A DNA stretch of 64,000 nt from Loktanella atrilutea (GCF_900128995.1 NZ_FQUE01000001.1:248001-312000); one strand, 5' to 3'; counted from the first letter of the stretch, positions 26,777 through 36,357 are shown. Notes: a model not told the origin generated them from the sequence alone. Numbers and translations are program-made.

Positions 26777-26920
26777 TCACCGCCAGAAGGCGACCCATTG
26801 CAGCAGGTCGTAGAACTGACGGGCCAGAAACAGCGGCGCCCCCAGATGCAGGGCATAGTGATCCAGCGCGAAGAACGCGGCGATGAAGATCACGAGACCG
26901 ATGGCAAGTGTGTTCGTCAT
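26777..26920 (-). CDS. Small membrane protein of 47 residues
   Basis: An open frame of 47 codons from ATG (26920) to TGA. It begins [20 protein letters not shown], has one TM helix (about 4-22) and ends in [12 protein letters not shown], an aromatic amphipathic tail. It lies directly upstream of gap on the same strand. I recall similar 45-50-residue membrane peptides with an FxDLxxWVAFWR-like end in other Rhodobacteraceae near gap, but this was not checked. Function unknown. Confidence 0.6.
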   Translation of the reverse strand: MTNTLAIGLVIFIAAFFALDHYALHLGAPLFLARQFYDLLQWVAFWR

Positions 26921-27034
26921 GGGGGCTGTGTAATGCCTCGGTCCCGTGCTGCCTAGGCATCATCGCGGCGGTGCGGGGTTGCGGCGCGGCGCCGGTGGTC
27001 TACGTTGCATCCGGATGACGCGGAAGGAACGGAC

Positions 27035-27982
27035 ATGAGCGGCTTGTTGGCCTTGCTGGACGATGTGGCGGCGATCGCCAAGGTGGCGGCGGCCAGCGTG
27101 GACGACGTGATCGGGCAGTCGGCCAAGGCCGGCGCCAAGGCCGCGGGCGCCGTGATCGACGATGCCGCCGTCAGCCCGAAATACGTGCAGGGCTTTGCCC
27201 CCGCCCGCGAGATCCCCATCGTCTGGAAGATCGCGCGCGGATCGTTCTTCAACAAGCTGGTGATCCTGTTGCCGATCGCCCTGCTGCTGTCGGCCTTCGC
27301 CCCCTGGGCCATCCCGCCCTTGCTGATGCTGGGCGGTGCCTACCTGTGCTTCGAGGGGGCAGAGAAGATCCTGCACGCCTTCCAGCACAAGGACACCCAT
27401 TCCAAGGCGACCGGCGACCCGGCCCATCTGGAAGAGCAGAAGGTCAAGGGCGCGATCAAGACCGACTTCATCCTCAGCGCCGAGATCATGACGATCTCTC
27501 TGGCCGCGATCACGGCGCCGTCGATCTGGTTGCAGGCGGCGGTGCTGGCCGTCGTGGGGATCGGGATCACGGTCGTCGTCTACGGTGCGGTGGCGCTGAT
27601 CGTGAAGGCCGACGATCTGGGGCTGCTGATGGCGAACAAGGGCCGCTTCGCCATGACGCGGGCGCTGGGGCGTGGCATCGTCGCGTGGATGCCCACGTTC
27701 CTCTTCGTGCTGACGTGGGTCGGCACCGCCGCCATGCTCTGGGTCGGCGGGCAGATCATCGTGCACGGGCTCGGCCAGCTGGGGTGGCACGGGCCAGAGG
27801 AGGTCGTCCACGGCTGGGCCGTCGCCGTCGCGCACAACGTGCCGGAGCGCTGGGTCGGTGCCGTCGAATGGATCGTGACCGCCGCCTGCGACGGCGTTCT
27901 GGGCTTCATCCTCGGGCTGCTTATCATTCCGCTGGTCAACTTCGTCATCACGCCCCTTTACCGCGTCGTGCGGCCCGCATGA
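27035..27982 (+). CDS. DUF808 family inner-membrane protein (YedI-like)
   Basis: 315 residues from the ATG at 27035 (MSGLLALLDDVAAIAKVAA); the frame starts earlier without conserved sequence. The protein shows the DUF808 layout: a cytoplasmic helical N-terminus (DDVIGQSAKAGAKAAGAVID), the PAREIPIVWKIARGSFFNK block, then about six TM segments with GGAYLCFEGAEKILH between them. Function of the family is unknown. Its TGA overlaps the ATG of the DoxX gene, so it is the first of three coupled membrane genes. Confidence 0.88.
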   Translation: MSGLLALLDDVAAIAKVAAASVDDVIGQSAKAGAKAAGAVIDDAAVSPKYVQGFAPAREIPIVWKIARGSFFNKLVILLPIALLLSAFAPWAIPPLLMLGGAYLCFEGAEKILHAFQHKDTHSKATGDPAHLEEQKVKGAIKTDFILSAEIMTISLAAITAPSIWLQAAVLAVVGIGITVVVYGAVALIVKADDLGLLMANKGRFAMTRALGRGIVAWMPTFLFVLTWVGTAAMLWVGGQIIVHGLGQLGWHGPEEVVHGWAVAVAHNVPERWVGAVEWIVTAACDGVLGFILGLLIIPLVNFVITPLYRVVRPA

Positions 27983-28359
27983 CGAACCTTGCACTTTTGC
28001 TTGCGCGGCTGCTGATCGGCGCGCTGCTGGTGGGCGGGGCGTTGCAGAAGGCCTTCAGTCCCGGCGATGCCGGCGCGCTGCTGGTCGGGTTGGGTCTGCC
28101 CTATGCGCTGGTCTGGCCGGCGCTGGTCTATGATCTTGCGGCGGGACTGGCACTGTGGCTGGGCGTGGCAGTCCGGCCCGTGGCGGTATCGGCTTCGGCC
28201 TATTGCGCGGTGACGAGTGTCTTTCACCTCAACCTCTTTTTGACCGCGGGCGATCCGTGGCAGATGACGATCTTCGTCAAGAACTGGGCCGTCGCGGGCG
28301 GTTGCCTTGCGCTGGCGGTTGCGGGGTCGGGGCGCTGGGCGGTCAGACCCGATGCGTGA
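27979..28359 (+). CDS. DoxX-like family membrane protein
   Basis: 126 residues with four TM segments. The sequence LARLLIGALLVGGALQKAFS followed by LLVGLGLPYALVWPALVYDLAAGLALWLG and a final NWAVAGGCLALAVAG fits the DoxX/DoxD-like family, whose members are poorly characterised and sometimes linked to thiol or quinone redox. The ATG overlaps the DUF808 stop (ATGA) and the stop overlaps the ion-channel start by 8 bases. Confidence 0.8.
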   Translation: MTNLALLLARLLIGALLVGGALQKAFSPGDAGALLVGLGLPYALVWPALVYDLAAGLALWLGVAVRPVAVSASAYCAVTSVFHLNLFLTAGDPWQMTIFVKNWAVAGGCLALAVAGSGRWAVRPDA

Positions 28360-29113
28360 GACGATCCGGACGCTCTACGAAGGGGACAGCGACACCGCGA
28401 CATGGTTCCGCTACACGCTGCTGGCCTTCGACCTGCTGACGCTGGTTTACGTCATCGCGACGTCCTTCATCGCCCACGCCGACTGGCTGCTGTGGTGCGA
28501 CCTGACCTTCGGCGCGATCATCCTGCTGGATTTCGTCGCCCGCGCCTGGCTGGAGCCGAACTGGAAGAAGGCCCTGACCCGGTTGTCCACATGGGCCGAC
28601 ATCGTGGCGGTTCTCAGCTTCCTCGGGCCGCTGTTCGTAAATGGTCTTGGCTTCCTGCGGGTGCTGCGCACCCTGCGCCTGCTGAAAAGCTACGAGACGT
28701 TGCAGCGCCTGCGGTCGGACGTCGATTATTTCCGTCGGCACGAGGACGTGTTCCTCGCCGTCGTGAACCTCGGCGTCTTCGTCTTCGTCATGACCGGGAT
28801 GATCTATGCCAGCCAGGTACACGCGAACGATGCGATCGGAAACTACGCCGACGCCTTCTATTTCACCATGTCCACCCTGACGACCACGGGTTTTGGCGAT
28901 ATCGTGGCAGAGGGGCTGTGGGGCCGGCTGCTGTCGGTTTTCGTGATGATCTTCGGCGTCACGCTGTTCCTGCAACTGGCGCAGGTGCTGTTTCGACCCT
29001 ACAAGGTCCGCTTCGAATGTCCGACCTGCGGGCTGATGAAGCATGACCGCGACGCAGTTCACTGCAAGCATTGCGGCGATGTCATCCATATCGAGTACGA
29101 CGGTGCCGTGTAG
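28352..29113 (+). CDS. Voltage-gated-type ion channel with C-terminal zinc ribbon
   Basis: 253 residues. A six-TM channel subunit: S1-S3 (about 25-110), an S4-like segment with regularly spaced Arg (FLRVLRTLRLLKSYETLQRLR), then S5, pore loop and S6. The selectivity filter is TTTGFGD (about 177-183), close to the K-channel TVGYGD but with GFGD. After S6 a C-terminal tail of about 30 residues carries CPTC and CKHC (Cys 223, 226, 238, 241), which should bind one zinc. The tail could sense redox or metal, or help assembly; this is inference. Third gene of the DUF808-DoxX-channel operon. Confidence 0.85.
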   Translation: MRETIRTLYEGDSDTATWFRYTLLAFDLLTLVYVIATSFIAHADWLLWCDLTFGAIILLDFVARAWLEPNWKKALTRLSTWADIVAVLSFLGPLFVNGLGFLRVLRTLRLLKSYETLQRLRSDVDYFRRHEDVFLAVVNLGVFVFVMTGMIYASQVHANDAIGNYADAFYFTMSTLTTTGFGDIVAEGLWGRLLSVFVMIFGVTLFLQLAQVLFRPYKVRFECPTCGLMKHDRDAVHCKHCGDVIHIEYDGAV

Positions 29114-29137
29114 GACCGTCAGGCCCTGCCGCTGCGA

Positions 29138-29165
29138 TTGACGTGCCGCAACGTTCTCCTAGACT
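29138..29165 (+). promoter_or_regulatory. Probable sigma-70 promoter of the VOC gene
   Basis: TTGACG (29138), 16 bases, then TAGACT (29160) matches the housekeeping consensus at five and four of six positions. It lies about 30 bases before the VOC gene start at 29196, which would leave a short leader. Confidence 0.45.
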
Positions 29166-29195
29166 GGGCTGAATTCGGGCAAAAGGTGCAGGACC

Positions 29196-29618
29196 ATGCA
29201 ACAGCAGATCGCGGTCATCACGTTGGGAATTTCGGACCTCGACCGGTCGAAGGGCTTCTACCGGCAGGGGTTCGGCTGGGCGCCGGTCTTCGAGAACGCC
29301 GAGATCGCCTTTTACCAGATGAACGGCTTTGTCCTCGGCATGTGGCTGAAGGACGCGCTGGCGAACGACACGCGCCAGCACGACCTGCCGTCACCCGGCG
29401 CGGTGACGCTGGCCCACAACGTGCCGTCGGAAGGTGACGTGCAGAAGGTCATGGACCGGCTTGTCGCCGCCGGTGCGACGGTGTTGCGCGCGGCGGATGC
29501 CCCGCCGCAGGGCGGGCGCCGGGGCTATGTCGCGGATCCCGACGGCCACGTCTGGGAAATCGCCTATAATCCAACTTGGCCGATCGACGCGGACGGGCAT
29601 GTGACCTTCGGCATGTGA
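29196..29618 (+). CDS. VOC (glyoxalase/dioxygenase fold) family protein
   Basis: 140 residues, a single vicinal-oxygen-chelate domain of two beta-alpha-beta-beta-beta units. Visible blocks are VITLGISDLDRSKGFYRQGF at the N-terminus and the end GYVADPDGHVWEIAYNPTW, with a Glu metal ligand in the last strand. The specific reaction is unknown; related proteins include glyoxalase I-like and extradiol dioxygenase-like enzymes and small resistance proteins. It converges on tkt. Confidence 0.88.
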   Translation: MQQQIAVITLGISDLDRSKGFYRQGFGWAPVFENAEIAFYQMNGFVLGMWLKDALANDTRQHDLPSPGAVTLAHNVPSEGDVQKVMDRLVAAGATVLRAADAPPQGGRRGYVADPDGHVWEIAYNPTWPIDADGHVTFGM

Positions 29619-29674
29619 TGCGCAACAGGACATCGGCCGCCCATGTGCGATCCAGAGTCCGTCGCCCACACGCA

Positions 29675-29701
29675 ACGCAGGGGGCCCAAGGCCCCCTGCG
29701 T
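29675..29701. terminator. Hairpin between convergent VOC and tkt genes
   Basis: ACGCAGGGGGCC-CAA-GGCCCCCTGCGT is a perfect 12-base-pair stem with a 3-base loop between two convergent stop codons. It probably ends transcription from both sides, although neither side has a good T tract. Confidence 0.6.
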
Positions 29702-29706
29702 CATGG

Positions 29707-31722
29707 TCAAAGCAGGTCTTTTGCCGCCTGCGCGACATGCGCGGCGGTGATGCCGAACTTCTCGAACAGGACTTCTGCCGGGGCGGAGGCGCCGAAACCC
29801 GTCATGCCGACGAAGGCTGCCTTCTTGGCGTTGCCGCGTTCGCCCATCAGGATCATGTCCCAGGACTGGCGCGCGCCCGCCTCGACCGCGACGCGCACGG
29901 GACCGGCGGGCAGGACCTTGCGGCGGACGGCCTCGTCCTGTGCCATGAACAGTTCCATGCAGGGCATGGACACGACACGGGTGCCGATGCCTTCGGCCTG
30001 CAGGGTCTCGCGCGCGGCGAGGGCCAGTTCGACTTCGGACCCGGTGGCGATCAGGATGACCTGACGCTTGCCCTCTGCCTCTGCCAGCACGTAGCCGCCC
30101 TGTGCGGTCAGGTTCTTGTTGGTATGCGTGGTGCGGACCGTCGGCAGGTTCTGGCGCGACAGGGCCAGCACCGACGGTGTGCCCGTCGAGGTCAGCGCCA
30201 GTTCCCAGGCCTCTGCCGTTTCCACCGTGTCGGCGGGGCGGAAGACATGGGTGTTCGGCGTGGCGCGCAGCATCGACAGATGCTCTACCGGCTGGTGCGT
30301 CGGTCCATCTTCGCCAAGACCGATGGAATCGTGGGTCATGACATAGACCGTCGGCACCCCCATCAGGGCGGACAGGCGCATGGCGCCGCGGGCGTAGTCG
30401 GTGAAGCACATGAAGGTGCCGCCGTAGGGCCGCGCGCCGCCGTGCAGGACCATGCCGTTCATCGCCGCCGCCATGCCGTGCTCGCGGATGCCGTAGTGGA
30501 CGTAGCGGCCCTTGCGGTTGTCGGGCGAGAACACGCCCATGTCCGGCGTCTTGGTGTTGTTCGACCCGGTCAGGTCGGCCGACCCGCCCACGGTTTCGGG
30601 CATGATCGGGTTGATCACCTCCAGCACGTTTTCGCTCGACTTCCGGGTCGCGACCTTGGGCGCGGATTCGCTGGCCTGCTTCTTGAAGGCGCGGATCGTG
30701 GCGGCCAGCTTCTTCGGCGCCTCCAGATCAAAGGTGCGGTGGAACTCCGCCTGCTTGGCCGCCGACAGCTTGCCGAAGCGTTCGTGCCAGGCCGCGTGGG
30801 CCGCCTTGCCGCGCTCTGCGGTGGCCTCCCACTGGGCCTTGATCTCTGCCGAGACGTCGAAGCTGGCGCCGGCCCAGCCGTAGGCGTCCTTGGCGACCTG
30901 CATCTGGGCCGCGTCGGTCAGTGCGCCGTGGCCCTTGGCGGTGCCCTGTGCCGCGTGCCCGAGCGCGATATGCGTCTTGCAGGCGATCATCGACGGACGC
31001 GGATCGTCCTTGGCGGCCTTGATGGCGGCGTCGATCTCGTCTGGGTTGTGGCCGTCGATGCTTTGCACATGCCAGCCCGATGCGGCAAAGCGTGCGGGCT
31101 GGTCGGTGATGTCGGCCATACCGACGTGGCCGTCGATGGTGATGTCGTTGTTGTCGAAGAACACGATCAGGTGCGACAGCTTCTGCATGCCGGCAAGGCC
31201 GATCGCCTCCTGGCTGATGCCTTCCATCAGGCAGCCGTCGCCGGCCATGACGTAGGTGTAGTGGTTGACGATCTTCTCGCCCCAGGTCGCGCGCTGGATC
31301 TCCTCGGCGATGGCGAAACCGACGGAATTGGCGATGCCCTGACCCAGCGGGCCGGTCGTGACCTCGATCCCCTTGCCGTGGCCGTATTCCGGGTGGCCGG
31401 CGGTGCGATAGCCCCACTGGCGGAAGTTCTTGATCTGGTCGAGGTCGAAATCCTCGTACCCCGTCAGGTGCAGCAGGGAATAGAGCAGCATCGACCCGTG
31501 GCCCGCCGACAGGATGAACCGGTCGCGGTCGGGCCAGTTCGGCGCGGCGGGGTCGAAGTTCAGGTGATTGGTAAACAGCACGGTCGCCACGTCCGCCATG
31601 CCCATCGGCATGCCGGAATGGCCCGAATTCGCGGCGCCGACGGCGTCCAGCGTCAGGGCGCGGATCGCAGCGGCTTTCGTCCAGTGTTCGGGGTGCGCGT
31701 TGCGCAGGGCAGCAAGATCCAT
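29707..31722 (-). CDS. tkt: Transketolase
   Basis: 671 residues from the ATG at 31722 ([20 protein letters not shown]). A thiamine diphosphate enzyme that moves two-carbon units between sugar phosphates in the pentose phosphate and Calvin pathways. It shows [34 protein letters not shown], the TPP motif beginning GDGCLMEG and ending near [11 protein letters not shown], and the pyrimidine-domain blocks [19 protein letters not shown] and [18 protein letters not shown]. gap is about 3 kb away on the same strand but in another transcript. Confidence 0.96.
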   Translation of the reverse strand: MDLAALRNAHPEHWTKAAAIRALTLDAVGAANSGHSGMPMGMADVATVLFTNHLNFDPAAPNWPDRDRFILSAGHGSMLLYSLLHLTGYEDFDLDQIKNFRQWGYRTAGHPEYGHGKGIEVTTGPLGQGIANSVGFAIAEEIQRATWGEKIVNHYTYVMAGDGCLMEGISQEAIGLAGMQKLSHLIVFFDNNDITIDGHVGMADITDQPARFAASGWHVQSIDGHNPDEIDAAIKAAKDDPRPSMIACKTHIALGHAAQGTAKGHGALTDAAQMQVAKDAYGWAGASFDVSAEIKAQWEATAERGKAAHAAWHERFGKLSAAKQAEFHRTFDLEAPKKLAATIRAFKKQASESAPKVATRKSSENVLEVINPIMPETVGGSADLTGSNNTKTPDMGVFSPDNRKGRYVHYGIREHGMAAAMNGMVLHGGARPYGGTFMCFTDYARGAMRLSALMGVPTVYVMTHDSIGLGEDGPTHQPVEHLSMLRATPNTHVFRPADTVETAEAWELALTSTGTPSVLALSRQNLPTVRTTHTNKNLTAQGGYVLAEAEGKRQVILIATGSEVELALAARETLQAEGIGTRVVSMPCMELFMAQDEAVRRKVLPAGPVRVAVEAGARQSWDMILMGERGNAKKAAFVGMTGFGASAPAEVLFEKFGITAAHVAQAAKDLL

Positions 31723-31901
31723 GGTGTCATGTCCTGTCTTTGGCAAAATATGCGTTGCACGCGTCATAACAGGGCAGGGATCAAGATCAAGCGCGGCGCC
31801 CCGCTGTCCGCGTCGTTTGTGCGCGCCGGATGGATCGCTTAACCTTTGCCGCAGGGCACGATTCGCGCGCACCCGCGCGAGGTTGGGACAGGAACAGGCG
31901 C

Positions 31902-32360
31902 ATGGACGACATCAAGGCCTTGGAAACGCGCATCGTGAATGCGCTCGACCGGATCCGGGCGGGACTGGGCGCGCAGGCCGACGCGGGCGAGATGGCGGCT
32001 CTTCAGGCCGAGCTGGAGCGCGAACGGGCGGCCCACGCCGGGTTGCAGGACCGCATGGCACGGCTGCAGGTCCAGCAGGACGGGCGCATCGCGGAACTGG
32101 AATCGCGCTGCGGTGCGCAGGCCGATCACATCGGCGATCTGGACGCAGAGCTGCAGCAGTTGCGCGCGTCCAACGCCGACCTGACGCAGCTTTGCGCGCA
32201 ATTGCGCGGGGCGGCGACGGCGGGTGCGGCCGACCCGGAGCTGATCAACCGCGCCCTTCTGGCAGAGGTCGACGGGCTGACAGCGCAGCGGTCCGCCGAG
32301 GCCGCCGAGGTCGCCGCGATCCTGTCCGACCTGAAACCGCTTCTGCAACGGGAGGGCTGA
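31902..32360 (+). CDS. Coiled-coil protein upstream of zapA
   Basis: 152 residues from the ATG at 31902, almost entirely predicted coiled coil ([20 protein letters not shown], then [20 protein letters not shown]) with few Pro or Gly. There is no enzyme motif. It ends three bases before zapA, so the pair is an operon. Since ZapA works with a coiled-coil partner (ZapB in enterobacteria), this may play a similar part in organising the FtsZ ring; there is no sequence proof. It is divergent from tkt. Confidence 0.75.
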   Translation: MDDIKALETRIVNALDRIRAGLGAQADAGEMAALQAELERERAAHAGLQDRMARLQVQQDGRIAELESRCGAQADHIGDLDAELQQLRASNADLTQLCAQLRGAATAGAADPELINRALLAEVDGLTAQRSAEAAEVAAILSDLKPLLQREG

Positions 32361-32363
32361 ACC

Positions 32364-32744
32364 ATGCCGCAGGTGGAAATCACGATCGGCGGCCGCAACT
32401 TCGAGGTCGCCTGCCAGGAGGGGGAGGAGCAATACCTGACTTCTGCCGCACGGCTGCTGGACGCAGAGGCGGCACATCTGTCCGCCCAGATCGGCCGGAT
32501 GCCCGAATCGCGGATGCTGCTCATGGCGGGCCTGATGCTGGCCGATCGCACCGCGGGGCTGGAGGATCAGCTGCGCGAGAGCGAGCTGGAACTGAACGGG
32601 TTGCGCGCGCAGATCGAAGAAGCGGCCAACAGGCCCGCCCAGCGGATCGAGGTGCCCGTCATTCCGCAGGAAGTCCATGACAGCATGGCCGAAATCGCCG
32701 CCCGCGCCGAGGCGCTGGCGGATCAGGTGGACGCGCAGGCCTGA
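32364..32744 (+). CDS. zapA: Cell division protein ZapA
   Basis: 126 residues. The N-terminal domain (PQVEITIGGRNFEVACQEGE, then LTSAARLLDAE) matches ZapA, which binds FtsZ and bundles filaments at the division site. A C-terminal helical part (LRESELELNGLRAQIEEAAN) is the dimer/tetramer coiled coil. Starts 3 bases after the coiled-coil gene, with a ribosome site overlapping the end of that gene (CGGGAGGG). Confidence 0.88.
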   Translation: MPQVEITIGGRNFEVACQEGEEQYLTSAARLLDAEAAHLSAQIGRMPESRMLLMAGLMLADRTAGLEDQLRESELELNGLRAQIEEAANRPAQRIEVPVIPQEVHDSMAEIAARAEALADQVDAQA

Positions 32745-32777
32745 CGACAAGCTGCGTTCCTGCAAGACGAGAGCAAG

Positions 32778-33125
32778 ATGCTGAAAACCATGATCGGTGC
32801 GGGCTGTGCAGCCCTCTGGGCAAGCGGCGCCCTCGCGGGCGTCACCTCGACGCCGCGCTATACCTGCGAGCGCGGGGTCGAGATCCCGACCGTCTACATC
32901 AATACCGAGGACGGCAGCGAGCCGGGCGTCGTTGTCCTGATGGTCGAAGGCCGGATGATTAACCTCGAGGCGACGGGCGAGGCCGCCTCCGGCGTCCGCT
33001 ACCGCTTTCCAAACGACGGGTCGGGCTACATCTGGTGGACCCACCAGGGCGAGGCGCAGCTGATCTGGTACGACGCCGAGGTGAAGGAGGAGGTGACCCT
33101 CTACGCCTTCTGCAAGGAGTCCTGA
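32778..33125 (+). CDS. Periplasmic MliC/PliC-like protein (C-type lysozyme inhibitor fold)
   Basis: 115 residues with a signal peptide cut after about residue 20 (WASGALA). The mature part has the MliC pattern: YTCERG near the start, beta strands VVVLMVEGRMINLEA, the central SGVRYRFPNDGSGYIWWT with the SG-x-RY turn, and Cys near the end (Cys30 and Cys112 likely paired). MliC proteins inhibit host lysozyme at the envelope. It lacks a lipobox, so it is soluble rather than a lipoprotein. It follows zapA by 33 bases. Confidence 0.7.
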   Translation: MLKTMIGAGCAALWASGALAGVTSTPRYTCERGVEIPTVYINTEDGSEPGVVVLMVEGRMINLEATGEAASGVRYRFPNDGSGYIWWTHQGEAQLIWYDAEVKEEVTLYAFCKES

Positions 33126-33183
33126 GGGCGCGGCGCCTGCCGGATGAAAGCGCCGCGCCGGCACCCACGGCACTGACGCGAAA

Positions 33184-33213
33184 AAGGCCGGGGCGCGCCA
33201 TCGCCCCGGCCTT
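33184..33213 (-). terminator. Terminator between the MliC-like gene and grxD
   Basis: AAGGCCGGGGCG, a 6-base loop, then CGCCCCGGCCTT form a perfect 12-base-pair stem. On the minus strand it ends in CCTTTTTCG, 27 bases after the grxD stop. It sits between convergent genes and may serve both. Confidence 0.75.
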
Positions 33214-33240
33214 CGTCCTCCATTGCCGTGTATCTGGCGG

Positions 33241-33600
33241 TCAGCCGTTCGCTTCGCGGATCTTGTCGGCGGCCGCCTTGTCGAAGGCGATGTCGTGCTG
33301 GGTCAGCAGCGTGTCGAGTTCACCGGACAGCGTCATCTCGGTGATGATGTCGCAGCCGCCGACGAATTCGCCCTTGACGTAAAGCTGCGGAATCGTCGGC
33401 CAGTCGGAATAGTCCTTGATCCCTTGGCGGATCTGGTCGTCGGCCAGCACGTTCACGTCGGTGTAGTCCACACCCATGAAGTTCAGCACCCCCGCCACGC
33501 GGGAAGAGAAGCCACATTGCGGCATGGTCTTTGTGCCCTTCATGAACAGCACGACGTCGTGGCTGGTCACGGTATCCTTGATCTGGTCGGAAGCGGTCAT
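33241..33600 (-). CDS. grxD: Monothiol glutaredoxin, Grx4 family
   Basis: 119 residues. A CGFS glutaredoxin ([18 protein letters not shown]) that binds a [2Fe-2S] cluster with glutathione and passes it on. Other family marks are [20 protein letters not shown] and [17 protein letters not shown]. It lies 67 bases downstream of bolA on the same strand. BolA and CGFS glutaredoxins form heterocomplexes in iron sensing and Fe-S delivery, so the two are functional partners. Confidence 0.95.
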   Translation of the reverse strand: MTASDQIKDTVTSHDVVLFMKGTKTMPQCGFSSRVAGVLNFMGVDYTDVNVLADDQIRQGIKDYSDWPTIPQLYVKGEFVGGCDIITEMTLSGELDTLLTQHDIAFDKAAADKIREANG

Positions 33601-33667
33601 GATCTGGTCCTTTCAGACGGGCGCATCGAAACCGGCCCGCATTTTCTGTAAAGATTTCCGCACCGGA

Positions 33668-33904
33668 TCAGTCCGGGGCGCGTGTGGTCAGGGCAAGAGC
33701 GTGCAGCTCTCCGTGGCTGCCATCCATCTTGCCCTTGAGTGCGGCATAGACCGCGCGCTGCTGCTGCACGCGGTTCTGTCCCTTAAAGCTCGGGTCGACG
33801 ACCTCGGCCGCGAAATGCGCGCCGTCGTCGCCCTGGACACTGATCCGGGCCTGCGGAAAGGCCTCGCGCAGCAGCGTCTCGATCTCGTGGGCAGTGATGG
33901 GCAT
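33668..33904 (-). CDS. BolA family protein
   Basis: 78 residues, one BolA domain: IETLLREAFPQARISVQGDD, then FAAEVVDPSFKGQNRVQQQR with the invariant RV and a final helix. The His in GDDGAHFAAEVVDP is a likely Fe-S cluster ligand when bound to the CGFS glutaredoxin encoded downstream. It lies 161 bases after purL on the same strand, separated by a structured region. Confidence 0.92.
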   Translation of the reverse strand: MPITAHEIETLLREAFPQARISVQGDDGAHFAAEVVDPSFKGQNRVQQQRAVYAALKGKMDGSHGELHALALTTRAPD

Positions 33905-33947
33905 CTGTGCGTCCTTCGGTCGGGTGGGGCTAACTTATGAACGTGGT

Positions 33948-34035
33948 CCCAAGGAGGCAAGGGGGGCGCCGAATGGCGGCTGGGGGCGGCAGGCGGCGCC
34001 CTTCCGCCGGATGTGCGGACCGGGGCCTCCTTGGG
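33948..34035. repeat. Nested inverted repeats between purL and bolA
   Basis: CCCAAGGAGGC (33948-33958) and GCCTCCTTGGG (34025-34035) are perfect 11-base inverted copies. Inside them GGGCGCCG and CGGCGCCC form a second pair. An RNA from either strand could fold into an 88-base structure. It may end the purL transcript or shape the bolA leader. Confidence 0.5.
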
Positions 34036-34065
34036 CGGCAGTCTCTCCGGCCAGGTGAATGCGGA

Positions 34066-36225
34066 TCATGCCACCGCGTCGGCGAAGGCGCTGCGGTAAA
34101 GGCCCGACAGCGGGGCCAGCGGGGCACTGTAGGCGCCAAAGGTCACCTGATCGCCACCGGCCTGACCGACGCGTGCCAAGGGCAGGCCGGCCGTGGCTGC
34201 GGCGGCCAGCAAAGCCTCGGCCTGATCGAAGGTCGCGGCAATCAGGTAGCGGGCCTGATCCTCGGCAAAGAGCAGCGCGGTGTCGTCGGTGTCGAGGGTG
34301 ATGCCCACGCCCGCGGTATCCGCCATCTCGAAGGCGGCGAGGGCGAGGCCGCCGTCGGCAAGGTCGGTGCAGGCGGTGATCTGACCTGCGTTGGCGCGGA
34401 TGAAGTCGCCGTGCGCGGCCTCGGCGGTCAGGTCCACGGGAGGCGCGTCGCCTTCGGCGCGCTGCAGGTGTTCGGCCAGCAGTGCCGTTTGACCCATGTG
34501 ACCATGGGTGTCGCCCAGCAGCAGCAGCGTGTGGCCTGGGGCGAGGGTGCCGCCGATGATCTGGGCCACGTCGGCGATCAGGCCCACGGCGCCGATGGTG
34601 GGAGTCGGCAGGATGCCGGTCCCGTCGGTTTCGTTGTAAAGCGAGACGTTGCCCGAGACGATAGGCATGTCGAGCGCCTCGACCGCCTCGCCGATGCCTT
34701 TGATCGCGCCGACGAACTGTCCCATGATGCGCGGCTTTTCGGGGTTGCCGAAGTTCATGTTGTCGGTGGTCGCCAGCGGTTTCGCCCCCACTGCCGTCAG
34801 GTTGCGGTAGGCCTCTGCCACCGCCTGCCGGCCGCCTTCGACCGGGTTGGCAAAGACGTAGCGCGGGGTCACGTCAGAGGTGAAGGCCAGCGCCTTGGTG
34901 GTGCCATGGATGCGGGTGATGCCGGCACCGGCGCCGGGGATGCGCAGGGTGTCGCCCATGACCTGCGAGTCGTACTGTTCATAGACCCACGATTTCGCCG
35001 CATAGTTCGGGCTGCCGATCAGTGCGCGCAGGCCGGCGATGGGGTCGACGGCCGGAATGTCGCCGACGGCGGCGGCGGCGGGCGTCTCTTCCCACGGGCG
35101 GTCGTATTCGGGGGCGGAAGAGGCGAGCTTCGACAGCGGCAGGTCGGCCTTGGTTTCCCCGTTATGCAGGATCAGGAAGCGGTCCTCGGCGATGGTCTCG
35201 CCCACGATGGCGAAATCGAGGTCCCACTTGACGAAGACGCCGCGGGCTTCGGCCTCCAGTTCCGGCTTCAGCACCATGAGCATGCGTTCCTGGGATTCTG
35301 ACAGCATCATCTCGTAGGCGGTCATGTCCGCTTCGCGCTGCGGCACGTTTTCCAGATCCAGCCGGACGCCGAGGCCGCCCTTGTCGCCCATCTCGACCGC
35401 GGAACAGGTCAGGCCCGCGGCCCCCATGTCCTGAATCGAGATCACAGCACCCGTGGCCATCAGCTCCAGCGTCGCTTCCATCAGGCGCTTTTCGGTGAAG
35501 GGGTCGCCGACCTGCACGGTGGGGCGCTTGTCCTCGATCGTGTCGTCGAACTCGGCCGAGGCCATGGTGGCACCACCGACGCCGTCACGGCCCGTCTTGG
35601 CGCCAAGATAGACGACGGGCATCCCGACGCCCGAGGCGGCGGAGTAGAAGATCTTGTCGGCATCCGCGAGGCCGGCAGCAAAGGCATTCACAAGGCAGTT
35701 GCCGTTGTAGGAGGCGTCGAAACGCACCTCTCCACCCACCGTGGGCACGCCGAAGGCGTTGCCGTAGCCGCCGACGCCCGCCACGACGCCGTTGACCAAT
35801 TGGCGGGTCCGCGGGTGGCCGGGCAGGCCGAAGGACAGAGAGTTCATCGCCGCGATGGGCCGCGCACCCATGGTGAAGACGTCGCGCAGGATGCCGCCGA
35901 CGCCGGTCGCCGCGCCCTGATAGGGCTCGATGTAGGAGGGGTGGTTGTGGCTTTCCATCTTGAAGACCACGGCCTGCCCGTCGCCGATATCCACGACACC
36001 CGCATTTTCGCCCGGACCGCAGATGACCTGCGGGCCGGTGGTCGGCAGGGTGCGCAGCCACTTCTTGGACGACTTGTAGGAACAGTGCTCGTTCCACATG
36101 GCAGAGAAGATGCCGAGTTCGGTGAAGGTCGGTTCGCGCCCGATGATGTCGAGGATGCGGTCGTATTCGTCAGGCTTCAACCCGTGGGCAGCGATCAGGT
36201 CTGGCGTGATGGTCGGTTCGGTCAT
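34066..36225 (-). CDS. purL: Phosphoribosylformylglycinamidine synthase subunit PurL
   Basis: 719 residues, the small PurL type used together with PurS and PurQ. It uses ATP and ammonia to convert FGAR to FGAM in purine synthesis. The sequences [53 protein letters not shown] and [12 protein letters not shown] are the usual conserved blocks. purQ and purS are not in the window. The upstream gap (36226-36396) holds a hairpin belonging to the next gene and no other feature I can support. Confidence 0.97.
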   Translation of the reverse strand: MTEPTITPDLIAAHGLKPDEYDRILDIIGREPTFTELGIFSAMWNEHCSYKSSKKWLRTLPTTGPQVICGPGENAGVVDIGDGQAVVFKMESHNHPSYIEPYQGAATGVGGILRDVFTMGARPIAAMNSLSFGLPGHPRTRQLVNGVVAGVGGYGNAFGVPTVGGEVRFDASYNGNCLVNAFAAGLADADKIFYSAASGVGMPVVYLGAKTGRDGVGGATMASAEFDDTIEDKRPTVQVGDPFTEKRLMEATLELMATGAVISIQDMGAAGLTCSAVEMGDKGGLGVRLDLENVPQREADMTAYEMMLSESQERMLMVLKPELEAEARGVFVKWDLDFAIVGETIAEDRFLILHNGETKADLPLSKLASSAPEYDRPWEETPAAAAVGDIPAVDPIAGLRALIGSPNYAAKSWVYEQYDSQVMGDTLRIPGAGAGITRIHGTTKALAFTSDVTPRYVFANPVEGGRQAVAEAYRNLTAVGAKPLATTDNMNFGNPEKPRIMGQFVGAIKGIGEAVEALDMPIVSGNVSLYNETDGTGILPTPTIGAVGLIADVAQIIGGTLAPGHTLLLLGDTHGHMGQTALLAEHLQRAEGDAPPVDLTAEAAHGDFIRANAGQITACTDLADGGLALAAFEMADTAGVGITLDTDDTALLFAEDQARYLIAATFDQAEALLAAAATAGLPLARVGQAGGDQVTFGAYSAPLAPLSGLYRSAFADAVA

Positions 36226-36357
36226 GGCATCCCCCGGGGTGACGTTGGCCCGCTTTTAGGCCAGCGGCGGGGCGAGGGAAAGGGCCGTGGCCAAAGCAGC
36301 ATCAGGTATCGGCTGCATCGCGATTTCCGGGCCGGTGCGTTGCGCAGGTCGCGCCGC

